DNA of 64,000 nt from Trichosphaerium sp. ATCC 40318 (GCA_038496445.1 JALMLS010000042.1:1-64000), one strand, 5' to 3'. Positions 1-11,310 are shown, counted from the first letter of the stretch. Numbers and translations are program-made. Notes: a model not told the origin generated them from the letters alone.

Positions 1-280
1 GTATAAAAAAGTGGTATATAAGTGGTATATACCTAAAAAAAGTGGTATAAAAAAGTGGTATATTTTTTTTTTTCTGGTGAAAAAAAGTGGTATATTTTCT
101 GTTTTTATACCTGTTTTTTTTGGTATATTGTTGGTATATTTGGTCAATATACCACTTTTTTTGGTATATTTCAGTCAAAATATACCACTTTTTTTGGTAT
201 ATACCATAAAAAACTGGTATAAAAAAGTGGTATAAAAGTGGTATATACCAAAAAAACTGGTATATTTTTTTAGACCTGCA
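1..280. repeat. AT-rich direct and inverted short repeats
   Basis: The motif AAAAAGTGGTATA and its reverse complement TATACCACTTTTT recur irregularly across the whole stretch, often directly abutting, so the block can fold on itself. A 74-codon reading frame from base 11 lies entirely inside the repeats and is low complexity, so I do not call it a gene. The array runs off the left edge of the window. Confidence 0.85.
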
Positions 281-293
281 ACGTATCCAACAA

Positions 294-480
294 GTCAACG
301 TATGTAAACATACGTTCCGAGCTCGGAACGTAACCAAACAGGTCAACGTATGTAAACGTACGTTCCAAGCTCGGAACGTATCCAAACAGGTCAACGCATG
401 TAAACATACGTCCTGAGCTCGGAACGTAATCCAAAAAAGTCAATGTATGTAAACATGAGTTCCGACCTCGGAACGTATGC
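294..480. repeat. 48-bp tandem repeat with palindromic core
   Basis: Four copies begin at 294, 342, 390 and 439 (spacing 48, 48 and 49 bases), each starting GTCAACGTATG or a close variant. The first copy carries a perfect 22-bp palindrome at 311-332 (half-site TACGTTCCGAG); the other copies carry one or two mismatches in it. The block closes at about 480-497 with TACATACATTGACTT, the reverse complement of the unit start, so the array ends in an inverted half unit. Function unknown; a protein-binding array or a recombination-prone palindrome are both possible. Confidence 0.88.
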
Positions 481-712
481 GTACATACATTGACTTGTTG
501 TATTATTAAAAATTTAAAATAAACCCATCAAAAACACATATATGCCTGTACACGATAAAGCACATAGCTAGCATTGATACACATAGAATATGTCCTCAAA
601 TGCTTTGCTATGGTGACCTATCGTTACATGCGTATACATGTGTGACAAGGTTCAACAAAAAAAATTCAAAGAAAAATTAGAGATTTAAAAAAAACCTTTA
701 AAATCAAAAAAA

Positions 713-757
713 CCCTTCCATTAGGCTTTATTTAATTAATAAAGCCTAATGGAAGGG
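713..757. repeat. 20-bp stem hairpin
   Basis: The arm at 713-732 pairs perfectly with 738-757 around a 5-base loop (arm starts CCCTTCCATTAGGCTTTAT). A run of A residues follows on the plus strand. It could be a transposon end, a terminator-like hairpin or a remnant of a foldback element. The right arm overlaps the end of the short minus-strand reading frame described next. Confidence 0.8.
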
Positions 758-871
758 GTTAAAAAAAAAAAGGAGGAAGGTGGTACCTTCTTTCTTCTTG
801 GGTATTCTCCTAGCATTTATAGGCTTTTCAGAGCCCTTAGATGTAGGAGAGTCTTCTGTGTTGTTGCTCAT
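746..871 (-). CDS. short hydrophilic ORF or gene fragment (41 aa)
   Basis: An ATG at 871-869 opens a 41-codon frame ending with TAG at 748-746. The first 30 residues are hydrophilic and gene-like (rich in S, T, E, K and P, with RRIPKKKEG at residues 21-29). The frame then runs into poly-T (LLFFF) and into the hairpin, as if an original gene had been cut there. I do not recognise a family. It may be a 5' fragment of a gene truncated in a subtelomeric repeat region, or chance. Confidence 0.25.
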   Translation of the reverse strand: MSNNTEDSPTSKGSEKPINARRIPKKKEGTTFLLFFFNPFH

Positions 872-1043
872 CCTGTGTTTTGATAAAGTCAAACTAAGAC
901 AATATCACGTGACGGCGATTGAATCACACATGCATATGTATGTCAATACCAGGGAACACCTACGTTCTTTGAAATTGATTAATAATTATAAAAAAAAAAA
1001 AAGTGTACATACATTGTTATTTATCAAATAATAAATAAACATG

Positions 1044-1182
1044 CACTTTAGTTTTATTATGTCAATTTCATTGAATCTCTTCAAAGTTTTTATAATTCAA
1101 ACATACACTTTAGTTTTATCAAGGCTATTTCACTGAATCTGCTTAAAGTCTTTGTAATTCAAACAAACACTTTAGTTTCATG
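1044..1182. repeat. 62-bp tandem repeat, about 2.2 copies
   Basis: Copies start at 1044, 1106 and 1168 with CACTTTAGTTT. Copies one and two are diverged but share TTCA(C/T)TGAATCT and GTAATTCAAACA-type blocks at matching offsets. No coding potential was seen. Together with the neighbouring arrays this marks the first 1.9 kb as a repeat-dense, gene-poor region. Confidence 0.7.
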
Positions 1183-1399
1183 CACAATTTCAAACATGCA
1201 ATTGACATTGTTGATGACAATTGTGTATGTGGACAATAGTAAGAAAATAATGAGAAAAATGCAAAATTATGACAAGGACTAATCTTTATGACCCTTGTAA
1301 CATACGAAAATTCCTACATGCAATAGCATGTGGCAAAATTAGCTCAGAACGTTACTAACAAGCAAATGTAAGGTTTGAAAAAAAAAATAGTAGCAGACT

Positions 1400-1572
1400 C
1401 CTAAACCCTAACCCCTAACCCTAATTGGCTTTTAGGATATAACTTTAATCGTTATTTTAATCTATTAGGGCTAGGGTTTTTGGCTGGAATTGCAATCTGT
1501 GATTTAGGGCTAGGGTTAGGTTTACAACCCTAATGACTTTTGGGATCTTCTGTTAGCTAGGGTTAGGGTTAA
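1400..1572. repeat. degenerate telomere-like repeats, both orientations
   Basis: CTAAACCCTAACCCCTAACCCTAA lies at about 1401-1424. The opposite-strand forms ATTAGGGCTAGGGTTT (about 1464-1480), TTTAGGGCTAGGGTTAGG (about 1503-1520) and GCTAGGGTTAGGG (about 1556-1568) follow. The units mix TTAGGG, TTTAGGG and CTAGGG, so this is interstitial or eroded telomeric-type DNA and not a working chromosome end. Stretches between the repeats, and 1573-1920, hold nothing I recognise. Confidence 0.7.
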
Positions 1573-1922
1573 GAGCAAACTTCAATCTATTGGAATGAAG
1601 ATTTTAAGTAAGATTATTTTATACTACCTTGCATTGACTATAAAGTTTACACATAATAGAGTACGCATTAGGGTAAACAATATTTTTCCCTATTATTTCA
1701 TCACTATACTTGTATTCCCATATTTTACTTTATTTTGCATAATTTAAAATTAAAGCCATTTATTAAATTTTAGTTTCTGTTATTAGGTTTATACAAAGTT
1801 GTTGGTAAAACCAAATTGTAATTTTTCGAAGTTAAAGTTTACTTTTACTCAAAGCTGGTTTATTAAAAGTTACACAAAAGCATCCAATTTTATTTCACAT
1901 GGTATAACCCAACAAATACTTT

Positions 1923-4253
1923 CTATTCTACATATGGTACAGGCCTTACATTAATATGGAAAAAATAAACTTCTGGTATTTGTCCCTGAAGTTGATGTGT
2001 TAGTATGAAACCCAATCCTGTGAGGCTGTACCTGGCGCACATCTGTGCCATTTGTTGACGCAGGGCTGTCTTGGAATGTAAATGTGACATCACCAACTGT
2101 CACTGATCCCTTACCACCCAAGTCAATAAAATAAGTTTTACCACCTGCGAATGTGTTGGTAAGCCACACTTATTAAGACATGAAAATATTAACTAGGCCA
2201 TCTATTCTAACCTGATATTGTAGCCTTCGCTGTGTATCGCTTTCCTGGTGAAAGACGTAATTTCTTGTCAAAGAATATCTGTTGCACAGCAGTGTCGCCA
2301 CTGTTGAATTCTGTAGATGTTTTATACAATATCTGCCACAACAATTAGCCATCTTGTTGCTACAACAATGTGTACCTTGGTTCCTGAACGCAGTTCCACA
2401 TCAACAAGATACTCACCATTGCCACCTACAATCAACACCTGTTAGTAACACTGTAAGGCAGTGCCAGTCAAGTACCGAGCAATCCAATGCCTGCTATTGT
2501 GACCGGTTTATCAACAACAATGTCTATGTAATGTAAGAGATTGACAGCGCAAAATAGCGGGAGGTACATACCTATCGCATCTGCAGATGCACCGTTGTGG
2601 TACCAATTAGCAGTTCGTGAAATTTCGCCACCTGTTGAGTAGCATGTTACAAAAATGATGTAATAGATTGGTTTGTAAAGAATGGATAAATCCATCCAAC
2701 ATGTACCTCTGTTTATAGTCAAACAAATACTCTTGCGGCGCTGTGGTTTACGAATATTCGCCAAGGGTATGTTCTCAATAGATGACTGCTTGTAGAAGAG
2801 AGCCTCACACAAACACTTGTACACTTGCGGATAATCTTGCAAGTACCTGTTTTGATACACCAGCGTCCATAACTCTTCAGTGTCCATAAACGCAAACCTC
2901 ACACATGGAAGAAGTTCAGGAAGATGCTCCATGCGAGTATCCTTAAATAGATATATTAACAACAATACAAACAGAGAAATATACTATTTGGTGCCATACC
3001 AAATCTGCTGTAAGCCATTTAATGACAGCATTGAACACAACGGCCTCTGATGATACAGATAAATCATCACGTCTCAGGAACTGCTTTAGACTCTCGCAAT
3101 CAATATCCGCAAAAAATGTTCCTTCTAACAATTCACCAAAACGATCTGCGATGAACTTCATAGCAACCTCCTTCAACTTTTCTGTTCCATCTATTTGACA
3201 GCTAAATGCAAAAGTAAACAAATTTGGGGAAGGTAATAGCGATAGTACGTACCTTAAGGAGAAGATAGAGCAACAATTAACTGGATTGATAGCCTTTGAT
3301 AGGTACTCCAAGCTCACCGACATTAAATCTGAAACCTCATACTACCAACCAGTTTAGTAATTGGCAGGAATAAATAACATTCTGCACAACTTTGTGACGG
3401 TTTTTTTTTGTTCCGGTGAAAAAACAAACCAAAAAACCGCGTACCTTGTTCGCTAGGCGTATTAAACCGAAGGCCTGCTCTAAAGGAAAGGTGATTTTGC
3501 CTGTGTACATAAAATTGAGCATCATTTCAAAGTCATCGTAGTCGTCTTCGGGCAGTTCTATTCGCTTCTTCTTTGACTCAATCATTGCTAAAATATATAA
3601 AGTCATTACACGCGAAAAGTAGACAGAGGAACTCGTCGTTTAGTGAACAAAATGAGAATGCTGTTAAAAAGAGAAGTTCGCAAAGCAATTGGGCGCGTTA
3701 TTTGCAAAGTACGCACAAGCCATTACCACAGCACAAAAAACGAGGTTTAGACAAATAATACAAAAAAAACGAAGTAACACGTGCACCAAGAGGCGCGCGA
3801 GTAACGTGTACCAATTAAATACAGTTTTGTTATAAAAAAAACGGCAGCCAAATTACAGTTTTCATATCACGTGTTGGTTTACGCTGCCCTTACGGTCGCC
3901 TACAAAGGAGCGCCGTAGGATAAAAACCCATGGTTCAATTTTTTAGTTTTCAACGTACTGGACGAAAACATGGCGTGGAATACTTTAGAGTGCGCCGCCA
4001 CTATTGCGCGATGAGCGTAGAGATTTTGGGACTGTGAATCATAGTTGGGAAAGGTAAAGATAACGTCAGCGAATTCTTCGTGGTTGAATATCTTGCTGAT
4101 AGTTTTTTGAAGCGAATTAGGAACTTCTATATGAATTGGTTTTTCTTCTTCGTCTGGATCTGCTGCGATTACATCAACGGGTACCTGTGACTCCAATTAC
4201 GACCTTCAAATGCTAATTTTCCTTGTTTGTACCTCATTTTCTTCCTCTGCCAT
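1923..4253 (-). CDS. BTB-BACK-PHR domain protein
   Basis: Spliced model of 12 exons, 466 aa: 4253-4233, 4190-3959, 3587-3445, 3341-3253, 3201-3000, 2941-2707, 2631-2572, 2523-2476, 2425-2376, 2332-2212, 2168-2032, 1985-1923. All phases agree. The N-terminal BTB domain shows FADVIFTF, AHRAIVAAHSKVFHAMF and FMYTGKI; a BACK domain follows (YEVSDLMSVSLEYLSK, NAVIKWLTADL). The C-terminal half is a PHR domain (VDKPVTIAGIGLLGG, closing GQIPEVYFFHI). This order is that of BTBD1/2/3/6-type Cullin-3 adaptors, so a substrate-receptor role in ubiquitin ligation is likely. The last exon was found because the open frame lacks the PHR ending, which returns after a 46-nt intron. The third exon follows an unusually long 371-nt intron. 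A divergent gene starts 237 bases upstream. Confidence 0.88.
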
Positions 4254-4489
4254 CTTGGGCGTAACTAACGACGTAAATATACAATCTTGGTTGTCGTAGT
4301 ACAGTTAGACTGTGTTTTGATGAGTTGTGACTCAGCCAGGAACTAAAATGTAAAAAACAATAAAAACGGTCCGCCAAAACCAAAAATATCCAAAAAAAAA
4401 AAAACACATCAAAAAAAAAGCCATACACCACCGATTCGAATAATCAACGCCTACACAACGCTCGTACGTGAATACAAAAGCCAAAGCAA
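4254..4489. promoter_or_regulatory. divergent intergenic region
   Basis: This 236-base gap separates two divergently transcribed genes. It contains a long A-run (about 4390-4420) and AT-rich stretches but no motif I can name. Any promoters for both neighbours should lie here. Confidence 0.4.
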
Positions 4490-5560
4490 GTGTTTATGGG
4501 CGTTGCAAAGAGCAAATTTGAACGGGTCACGATTGACCCCAATACCCTCGAGTACCAACTGAACATACCTCTAGAAGTACTACAGAATGACGTAGCCGGT
4601 AAACTATTGCCACGTGATCTGAGCAGCTTCAGAACCGCCTGTAAACAAGCGTATGCGGCAGTAATGGGCTCTTATCACTGGATAAAGGCGTATGGAGTTC
4701 CAGTAGAACATGTTGCAGGTGGAACTTCAGGTGATCAGTGTGGGCCGCTACAAAAAGTTAAATTAGGCCCTGTTATTGGAATGGACGCAGATTGTAGCGG
4801 TAATATTGCTCTAGTGGACAGAAGTGAAAGCTCTCCAAAGTATCTTGTTCTGAACACGCGAATTTCAAGACAAAGCGTCAAACAATACGAAGTTCCAGAC
4901 ACTGAACGACAGCACAGTTCAAACCCATCGACAGTGGCCACCCACCCAACAGAAGCGTTGGCGTATGTTGTATTTGGCAGACGAGTGTTGTGCGTTAACT
5001 TCGCTGACAAAACAGCTGAATTTATTGGATTCGTGGACATGATGCATGCTCACATGGTTGTAACTCACGATGGTAAGCATTTGTTGGTGTTTGGAGGAGC
5101 ATGGAAGAACACGATTGTGTTTAGGCAGACAACAAAACCGTTCGGCAATGGTAAAGACACTCAGTTTCAACTACCTACAAACACAATCATTGAAAGTATA
5201 TGCAGAGCACTAAAAAAAGACGACTACTATGTTGTGCACAATGGACCCAAACAACGAGGTCTCTGTGATGCGACCATATCAAGACTGTCAAATTTCAAAT
5301 ATCCACGTGGTGAAGATTGTAGTTTAGATACTCTGGCAACCATTAAAAACATTGATGGCGCTGTAAAGATTGCTGCAGATTCTGCCGGAAGAATTTATGT
5401 TGCAACGAGAAGACGAGGTGTATGGATTGTTGACGGAAGGAGAACGTGTCAGATCACAAAACGTGTCAAAATGATACAAAATCTGACATGTGTTAATGAT
5501 ACATGTTATTTTGCGTATGGAAGTACACAGACAGGTGTTATTGCACGTATTGCTGATTGA
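4490..5560 (+). CDS. F-box-like protein with propeller-like C-terminus
   Basis: Single exon of up to 356 aa ending in TGA. The upstream start in the same frame is at 4490; an ATG also occurs at 4496 (MGVAKSKF) and fits as the true start. Residues 35-65 (VLQNDVAGKLLPRDLSSFRT) resemble a degenerate F-box. The rest has short repeated beta-strand patterns such as IGMDADCSGNIALVD and IAADSAGRIYVATRRRGVW, typical of NHL or WD-type propellers. No catalytic motif is seen. It may be a ubiquitin-ligase adaptor, but the F-box assignment rests on pattern only. It is one of the few intronless genes here, like the F-box/LRR gene at 20188. Confidence 0.6.
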   Translation: MFMGVAKSKFERVTIDPNTLEYQLNIPLEVLQNDVAGKLLPRDLSSFRTACKQAYAAVMGSYHWIKAYGVPVEHVAGGTSGDQCGPLQKVKLGPVIGMDADCSGNIALVDRSESSPKYLVLNTRISRQSVKQYEVPDTERQHSSNPSTVATHPTEALAYVVFGRRVLCVNFADKTAEFIGFVDMMHAHMVVTHDGKHLLVFGGAWKNTIVFRQTTKPFGNGKDTQFQLPTNTIIESICRALKKDDYYVVHNGPKQRGLCDATISRLSNFKYPRGEDCSLDTLATIKNIDGAVKIAADSAGRIYVATRRRGVWIVDGRRTCQITKRVKMIQNLTCVNDTCYFAYGSTQTGVIARIAD

Positions 5561-5699
5561 CTATGAAACAGTTGCGAGGTTGTATTTTTTTCTAACAACA
5601 GCTATTTTGTTAATACATATACGACTGTTTATTAATGTAACATATATAAATTCTAATTCGGGGGTGGATTTTTTTTTTCGTATCATCTTTACTTGCGTG

Positions 5700-6553
5700 T
5701 CAGAGTAGTGCGCAATTGCAATATGATTCTTGTTTCTGGTATTCGTCTTCATTTGTATCGGTCTTTTTAAAAAAAGTTGTGTCCTACAAAAGTATGCGTG
5801 AGTCCCCTCCACGTGGGTACAAACTTGAGTTTGTACAAATGTAGCGTACTTGTGAACGGTCAACGGCTATGGCCACAATCTCTGTAGTCTGCAATAACTC
5901 AGTTATGCCATGTTTTGAAATCTCTGATGAATCGCTGACTTGTTGTTGTATCATTGATATTCGATCAGCTCTCGAATCAAAAGAAAAATACCGCTATCAA
6001 AATGCATCAGTTAGGATACAATAAGTAGGTGTGCAACAAGAAAAGTCCAAAACAGCGGTATCTAAATGACATTTTGAAGCTGGTTGGTGACTAGCACACT
6101 GCGTTGTGAAGAACGCAAACGCCATCAATAACAAAAAAGCGCTCCCCGAAAGATATAAAGTCGAATACGTACCATTTGTTGTTGCATTATACGACTGAAA
6201 TCGTTATTCATTTGTAGGGCTTTCGCTGTCTCTATGCTACCACCAAAAACGCTCCCAAACTGTTGACTTATTTGCCAAAGGAACCCAAAGTTACGCTGTT
6301 GACCTAAAGATGCATCGCTCAAGCATAGAAACGCAATATTGTCCTCTATTCTGATGCAAAACTTGTATTTCTCGTTGTATGTGTAAACAAGGTTCTTTGT
6401 GCCGCCGGCATGCTGTCCAAACACTTTTTCTACAATCATCAACGCAACTTGCGGAAAATTGCCTTGAGCTTCAGCATGCTCTGCGAGGACTACAGTGCGT
6501 CGAGAAATCGCAGAGTAAATAATTGCCGGCTTTGGTTGCGTTTCCGTGGCCAT
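5700..6553 (-). CDS. YKT6-like: Ykt6-type longin SNARE, prenylated
   Basis: Three exons (6553-6173, 5993-5850, 5783-5700) encode 202 aa, the usual Ykt6 length. Residues 1-127 form a longin domain (FCIRIEDNIAFLCLSD). Exon 2 carries the SNARE helix (RADRISMIQQQVSDSSE, then ITELLQTTEIVAIAVD). Exon 3 ends ESYCNCALL: a CAAX box preceded by a second Cys two residues upstream, like the palmitoylated plus farnesylated CCAAX end of Ykt6. It should act in ER-Golgi, vacuolar or autophagic fusion. Oddly, the expected zero-layer Arg aligns with Thr (TTE where the family has RGE). Introns are 179 and 66 nt. Its C-terminus faces the end of the gene upstream in a tail-to-tail arrangement. Confidence 0.85.
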
Positions 6554-6741
6554 TGGCTGAAAGTAATTGCAAATTTGTTTACTTTCCTTTTTGGTTCAAA
6601 ACATTGGAACTATCAACAACAAATTTTAATCACATACACAATAAAAGTGTCACGATCATAGTTTCGACGCTCGTGTTCGGAAAAAAATACAATAGTGTGA
6701 CTACTTTTTCTTTGACTTTAAAAATTTCTTATTAGTTTTAA

Positions 6742-8606
6742 TTAGTTCTCTTTCTTTGCCTTTGGTTCTTCTGAGCTCAATACTGAGGCTTTATTAGCTA
6801 ATAGAAACCCAACTGAAAGTGCAAGTATCTTGTGAATTGGGTAAGTTAGTGAGTAATTGAGTACGATTTGGCATACCGAAAATACGTAGAACGGCACTTG
6901 AGGATAGTGCGCCAATGACCATGTGGCCGCAATTGGACCAATAATAGCACCACCATTCATCAAGCTCTCATTCAAACCCATAATCTTTCCTTGTGCAGCA
7001 GAAGAGCCTCGCTTTGATATACAACCTACACAGAAGTTAGCCATTGCATAGAGCGATAATCTAATACTCACCAAGGACTATTGGTTGAAGTAGGAAAGCA
7101 AATGCCATTCCAACGGCTGTAAAGGCGGTGAAGAGTGTTGTATCTTCGCCAATAAAGAGGAGCATAATATTACTCACAGACACTATTGCTGTACTGAGCA
7201 TGACTGTTCCCCAAGTACCAAGAGTTGACAAAAAGACACCCATGCAAGCCTAATTCCTTGTTTGTCTCTGAACTGGAAAAACCAATATCATACCTGTGCT
7301 ACTGTTGCAGATAATCCTCCAACAACAAACACAACACTAAGAATTAGAGAGTTAGCCGTACATAGCTAAAAGCAATAGAGAAATACCTTCGGTCTTGAGG
7401 TGTCATACCAAGAGCTACACGTCCATATTCACCATACACTGTTAATGTACTGACGCCCAAAAGCATAATGAACACGTGTGCAAGCATCACTGGTCTAAGG
7501 GCACCATTTTCAGCCTTCCAAAGACCTGAAATAGCATCTGCTATGCTTATAGACTCGACTGGTTTGGCTGGCCCACCACGTATACTCTCATCACTCTTCT
7601 ATGTCACGTGGTTAATTGCTTTTGTTACTTCACCTTTTTATTTATGAGAAAACCCATACCTTTGATTCAGGAACCAGAATCAACACGAACAAAAACGCAA
7701 ATATCTCCAAACAACATCCAGCGCCTGAGATCGCTCTAAGAGTTTTGATTAAAATCTACAACACTTCCACTCAACTTGCCTGAATGAATAGTATTTAGTT
7801 GCCCATCCAGAACCAGCAACAGCAAGAATAAAACCAATACCTGAGCTTCAAAGTGAACACAATGATTTAGAAATTATGACATACTTAGCATAGCACCATT
7901 AATGCTAAAGTACATTGTACGCTCTTTGGCAGATGCTGTAATATCGCTTATGTACGAATTTGACGAAGACACTAACAAGAAATTTACTACCACTGACACG
8001 TGCTCCAAAACGCATCAAATACGTACAACCCAAACGCGTAAAACCATATATGATTCTTCCAATGATGTAAATGTACACTGAAGACGTAACAGCCTGTAGT
8101 TAAGTTTCGATTAGCAAAGGTTACGGGGAAATGGGTCTACCTCTATGCCTAATGCGATCGCTCCGCCGGCACACAATAAAAGTATAACCTATGCAACGTG
8201 AGTGTCATTTTGAAAGTACAGAAATAGTGCCACGTACTGGCTTTCTGCCAATCTTGTCAGACAAGCTGCCAATCACAGGCGACGCGAGGGTAGTTACGAG
8301 AGCTCTTTAGTTTGTATTTTAAGTAATCTGACATCTATTTTCAAACGTACCGCATAGAAACCATATAATTCGCTTGTAACGCAGTTAGACCTGAGTGTTA
8401 GTGAGTTATTAAAAGTTACACGTTGTAATTGTCACTAAAACAGTCTAACCAAGGTTTTTCATTAACATATCAACCTACATAAGTGAGAAAACGCTCTATT
8501 GGGTTATGTTATTGATACTCACATAAAATGGTACTGTAATGCTCGCGGCAATACATTCTATCAATAAATAGATAGAAATCAAAATCTTAGGGCTGATAAA
8601 GGCCAT
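6742..8606 (-). CDS. major facilitator superfamily transporter
   Basis: About 13-14 exons run from ATG at 8606 to TAA at 6742-6744. The first exon is a membrane segment (LISIYLLIECIAASITVPFY). The MFS loop 2-3 signature appears as ASPVIGSLSDKIGRKP, and hydrophobic exons follow throughout, consistent with 12 spans. Between spans 6 and 7 is a polar loop (VPESKKSDESIRGGPAK). One intron (7779-7736) is GC-AG. A final 48-nt intron gives the last membrane segment a tidy end. The pattern (DKIGRKP, long central loop) suits a tetracycline-resistance/hippocampus-abundant-transcript-like efflux or sugar-type carrier, but substrate cannot be told from sequence. Polar tail EEPKAKKEN faces the cytosol. Confidence 0.82.
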
Positions 8607-9658
8607 GATGGGGTTTAACGGCTTTAATACAAACCAAATATTCAAACAAAGTAAAAACGACTGATTCGCGAAGCACAAACAATAAAGAGCGATATACAAC
8701 TTGTAGGGTAATGATTATTTTATTTTAAATACAAGGCAGTCTGCCTGTGTTTTTTGCAAAAAGCAACTGACACATTATTTATTGAATAATTATGTCACAA
8801 CTGTTGCGTTTTGTTCGCTCTCTTAGTGGTACTGTATGACCTAATCACATTAGTACAACGTCCCGAAATGATGAGAAGGGTTGCAAGTGTTTTGATAAGG
8901 ATAAACGTCAGAGTAACTATGACTATAATCGGTCGTCACGACTTTTGGCAAGATAGGTCCCAAAAAACTTGGGTTATACATGCTCGGAATAGTAAAGGGT
9001 CATCACGAGAAGGTAAAATGTTGTGCAACAAACAAAACTTGAGAAAAAATTTGCAAGGAAAAAAAGGAGTAAATGGCCTGTATGAAAGCGTACCATAAAA
9101 TAGCTGCGAATTGCAAGGGTTTCCACTGTTCAAAAATTTTGTAGCGTTGACAAGTGTCACTTAGCTCTTACTCTAGTCTGATCGATAAGTAAGTAGGCGT
9201 CGGTATTAAAGTAAAAAGAGCTTTTGATTGCTTGTTTGGACCTCAGCAATGTGAAAAATCAACATGATCCTTACAGATGGTAGTAGTAGCTTTTCAGTAA
9301 CATCATATGGTTTTGAAAGAAAAAACGGAACGAGCAAAGAAAAATATCGTACCAAAGAAAAAGAGAAGAAGCGAGCTTGTTATAAATACCACTTGCGTAG
9401 CGTGTCGCGTAAGGAATGGGTACGGCAGCAACTATGGTCATCTAGATTAATGCCTTGTTGCTTTACCACATACTACTAGGCTTTTTACGCATTTTGCGCT
9501 CTTTCTTGCCTTTGCAGGAGTGCGAGGTGTTGTGTTGGAGAAAGAAGCATTTTGAGAATGAAAGTTGAGCAAAATTCGGTCAGAGTTGAAAAATATGTAC
9601 CGGATTTTTTAGGAGTCAGATACTCAAATTAAAACCAATCTACAAACACTTACATCAT
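8607..9658. other. 1.05-kb region without a supported gene
   Basis: Reading frames of 60-95 codons exist at 8811-9098, 8936-9160 (minus) and 9264-9479, but they overlap each other, lack conserved motifs and some start at non-ATG codons. The run AAAGAAAAAGAGAAGAAG near 9354-9372 is low complexity. I see no RNA gene. Confidence 0.5.
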
Positions 9659-11310
9659 ATGGAGGGACGTAATTTGCTATCCGGGATAGAAGTTAGGCAA
9701 GAAGACCAACCTGAGATTGTAGAAAAGGTACGGTTGTTAGTATTAGCCTTGCTCTACGCGTTGGATACAGTTTTTAACTGTTCCTTTGCCAGGAAGAGGT
9801 TGTTCGCACCCGACACGGACCCGTCAAAGTAGTCGTTCAAGGAGACAACCCTAAAGATACTATCATAACGTATCATGACGTCGGCTTGAATTGTACGATA
9901 ATTGTTAAAAACGTCGTGTTAAAACGACGACACGCTTGGTTCTTTGTTAACACAAGCCGTCTTTGTTGTTGACTGTACTTACTTGCAACTATAGATCGTA
10001 CATGCTTCAAGCCGTTCGTGAATCACCCAAAGATTCAACATATGTTCGCTCACTTCCGTGTAATCCATATAAACGCGCCTGGGCAAGAAGTACGCTAACA
10101 CTTGGAAAAAAAAGACTGTCTTTTGTCTTTTGTTAACGTTTCTCTTTTAAAGGATGAAGCGGAGAAGACAAAGTACAGGGACAAATATCCGAATATGGAA
10201 GGATTGGCAGAACAAGTTGAAGACATTGTGCAGTATTACGGGTATGTTTGAATCGGGTAGATGCGCTCAAACAAGTTGTACTGATAGACGAAAAATAGTG
10301 TGAAGTACATGGTAGGCATGGGCGTAGGAGCAGGCGCAAACGTTTTGATGCAACATGCTGTATGCATTAGTAAATGCAACCTCTATTTTTGACACTTAAC
10401 AGGTCAAGTATCCAAAATATGTAAGAGGTCTTATTTTAATCAGCCCTGATGAGGTACGTACTTGGTCAAGTTTAAAAAAAATCCTGGTTAGTAACAAGGT
10501 CTTTAGCTTATACCAAATTGGCTTGAATGGTCATTCTTGATGGTGCGTGTTTCGATTATACCTTAACAATTAATAACTTGCTTTAAGAGCTCCTTGTCTG
10601 CGCTGAGTTGGGTCGGTGTAACGAACTATGTAACGAACTACTTGTTGCAAAGATATTTTTCTATTGTATGTTACTTTTTGGTTTTGTTTAACAATTGAAG
10701 CTAACTGCTTCACACAGAAGACTTACAACACAAATACTGATCTATGTGAATCAACAAGGAGGCACATAAAGGGATTGAAGGCTAACAACCTACACAAGTA
10801 CTTGAAGGCCCACGCATAGTACGTCCTAGTACCACTTCGCAATTAGTTATTTTTTTTCTTTCGTTCCACCTCGTGAATAACATCATTGTGTAGCAGGAAG
10901 GATTTGACAAAAGAAATTAAAGACTTCAAGGGACGCACTATGGTTTTCGTCGGTAAAGGTAGCTTACAAGAAGAAGGTATGCTTAACTTCGCTGTCATCT
11001 GATTTTGTTGCTAAAACCAAATTAATTTAGGTGCTATTGATATTAACTCTGGCATCGGCAGGCCTGGGGATTCGTCTCTCCTAGAGATAGAGGATAGAAG
11101 TGGGTTGATTACAACAGAAGATCCAGAAGTACTTGCAGAGCCTCTCATGTTGTACTTTGGTGGTCTAGGGTATTAGTCCTTGCTCTGTTTTTTGCTACAG
11201 ATTCTTACAATGTTAGATACTACTTGAGACCAGCTGCAGTTCGTAATCCTGAAGAAGAAGAAAAAGAACAAGATGAAGAAGACAAATCAGACGAAGAGGG
11301 CGAAGAATGA
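9659..11310 (+). CDS. NDRG-family protein (inactive alpha/beta hydrolase fold)
   Basis: ATG at 9659 (MEGRNLLSGIEVRQ), TGA at 11308-11310; about 11 exons. Family-typical blocks appear in order: VRTRHGPVKVVVQGD, IITYHDVGLN, CFKPFVNHPKIQHMF, FRVIHINAPGQE, YPNMEGLAEQVEDIV, then GMGVGAGANVL, YPKYVRGLILISP, and KTYNTNTDLCESTRRHIKG. In alpha/beta hydrolases the nucleophile elbow is G-x-S-x-G; here it is G-V-G-A-G, as in NDRG proteins, so no hydrolase activity is expected. The C-terminus is acidic (EEEEKEQDEEDKSDEEGEE). Human NDRGs act in stress, trafficking and growth control. Introns are mostly 40-100 nt with GTACGT or GTATG donors. It lies just ahead of the HAD gene on the same strand. Confidence 0.88.

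Noticed and set aside
11-235. 74-codon ORF at the left edge
   Set aside because: It lies entirely inside AT-rich direct and inverted repeats and consists of low-complexity K/Y/F/V residues.
3573-3758. 61-codon plus-strand frame opposite the BTB gene
   Set aside because: It overlaps the 371-nt intron and an exon of the opposite-strand gene and lacks features.
9264-9479. 71-codon K/E-rich plus-strand frame
   Set aside because: Part is low-complexity AAAGAAAAAGAG and there is no conserved motif or partner exon.
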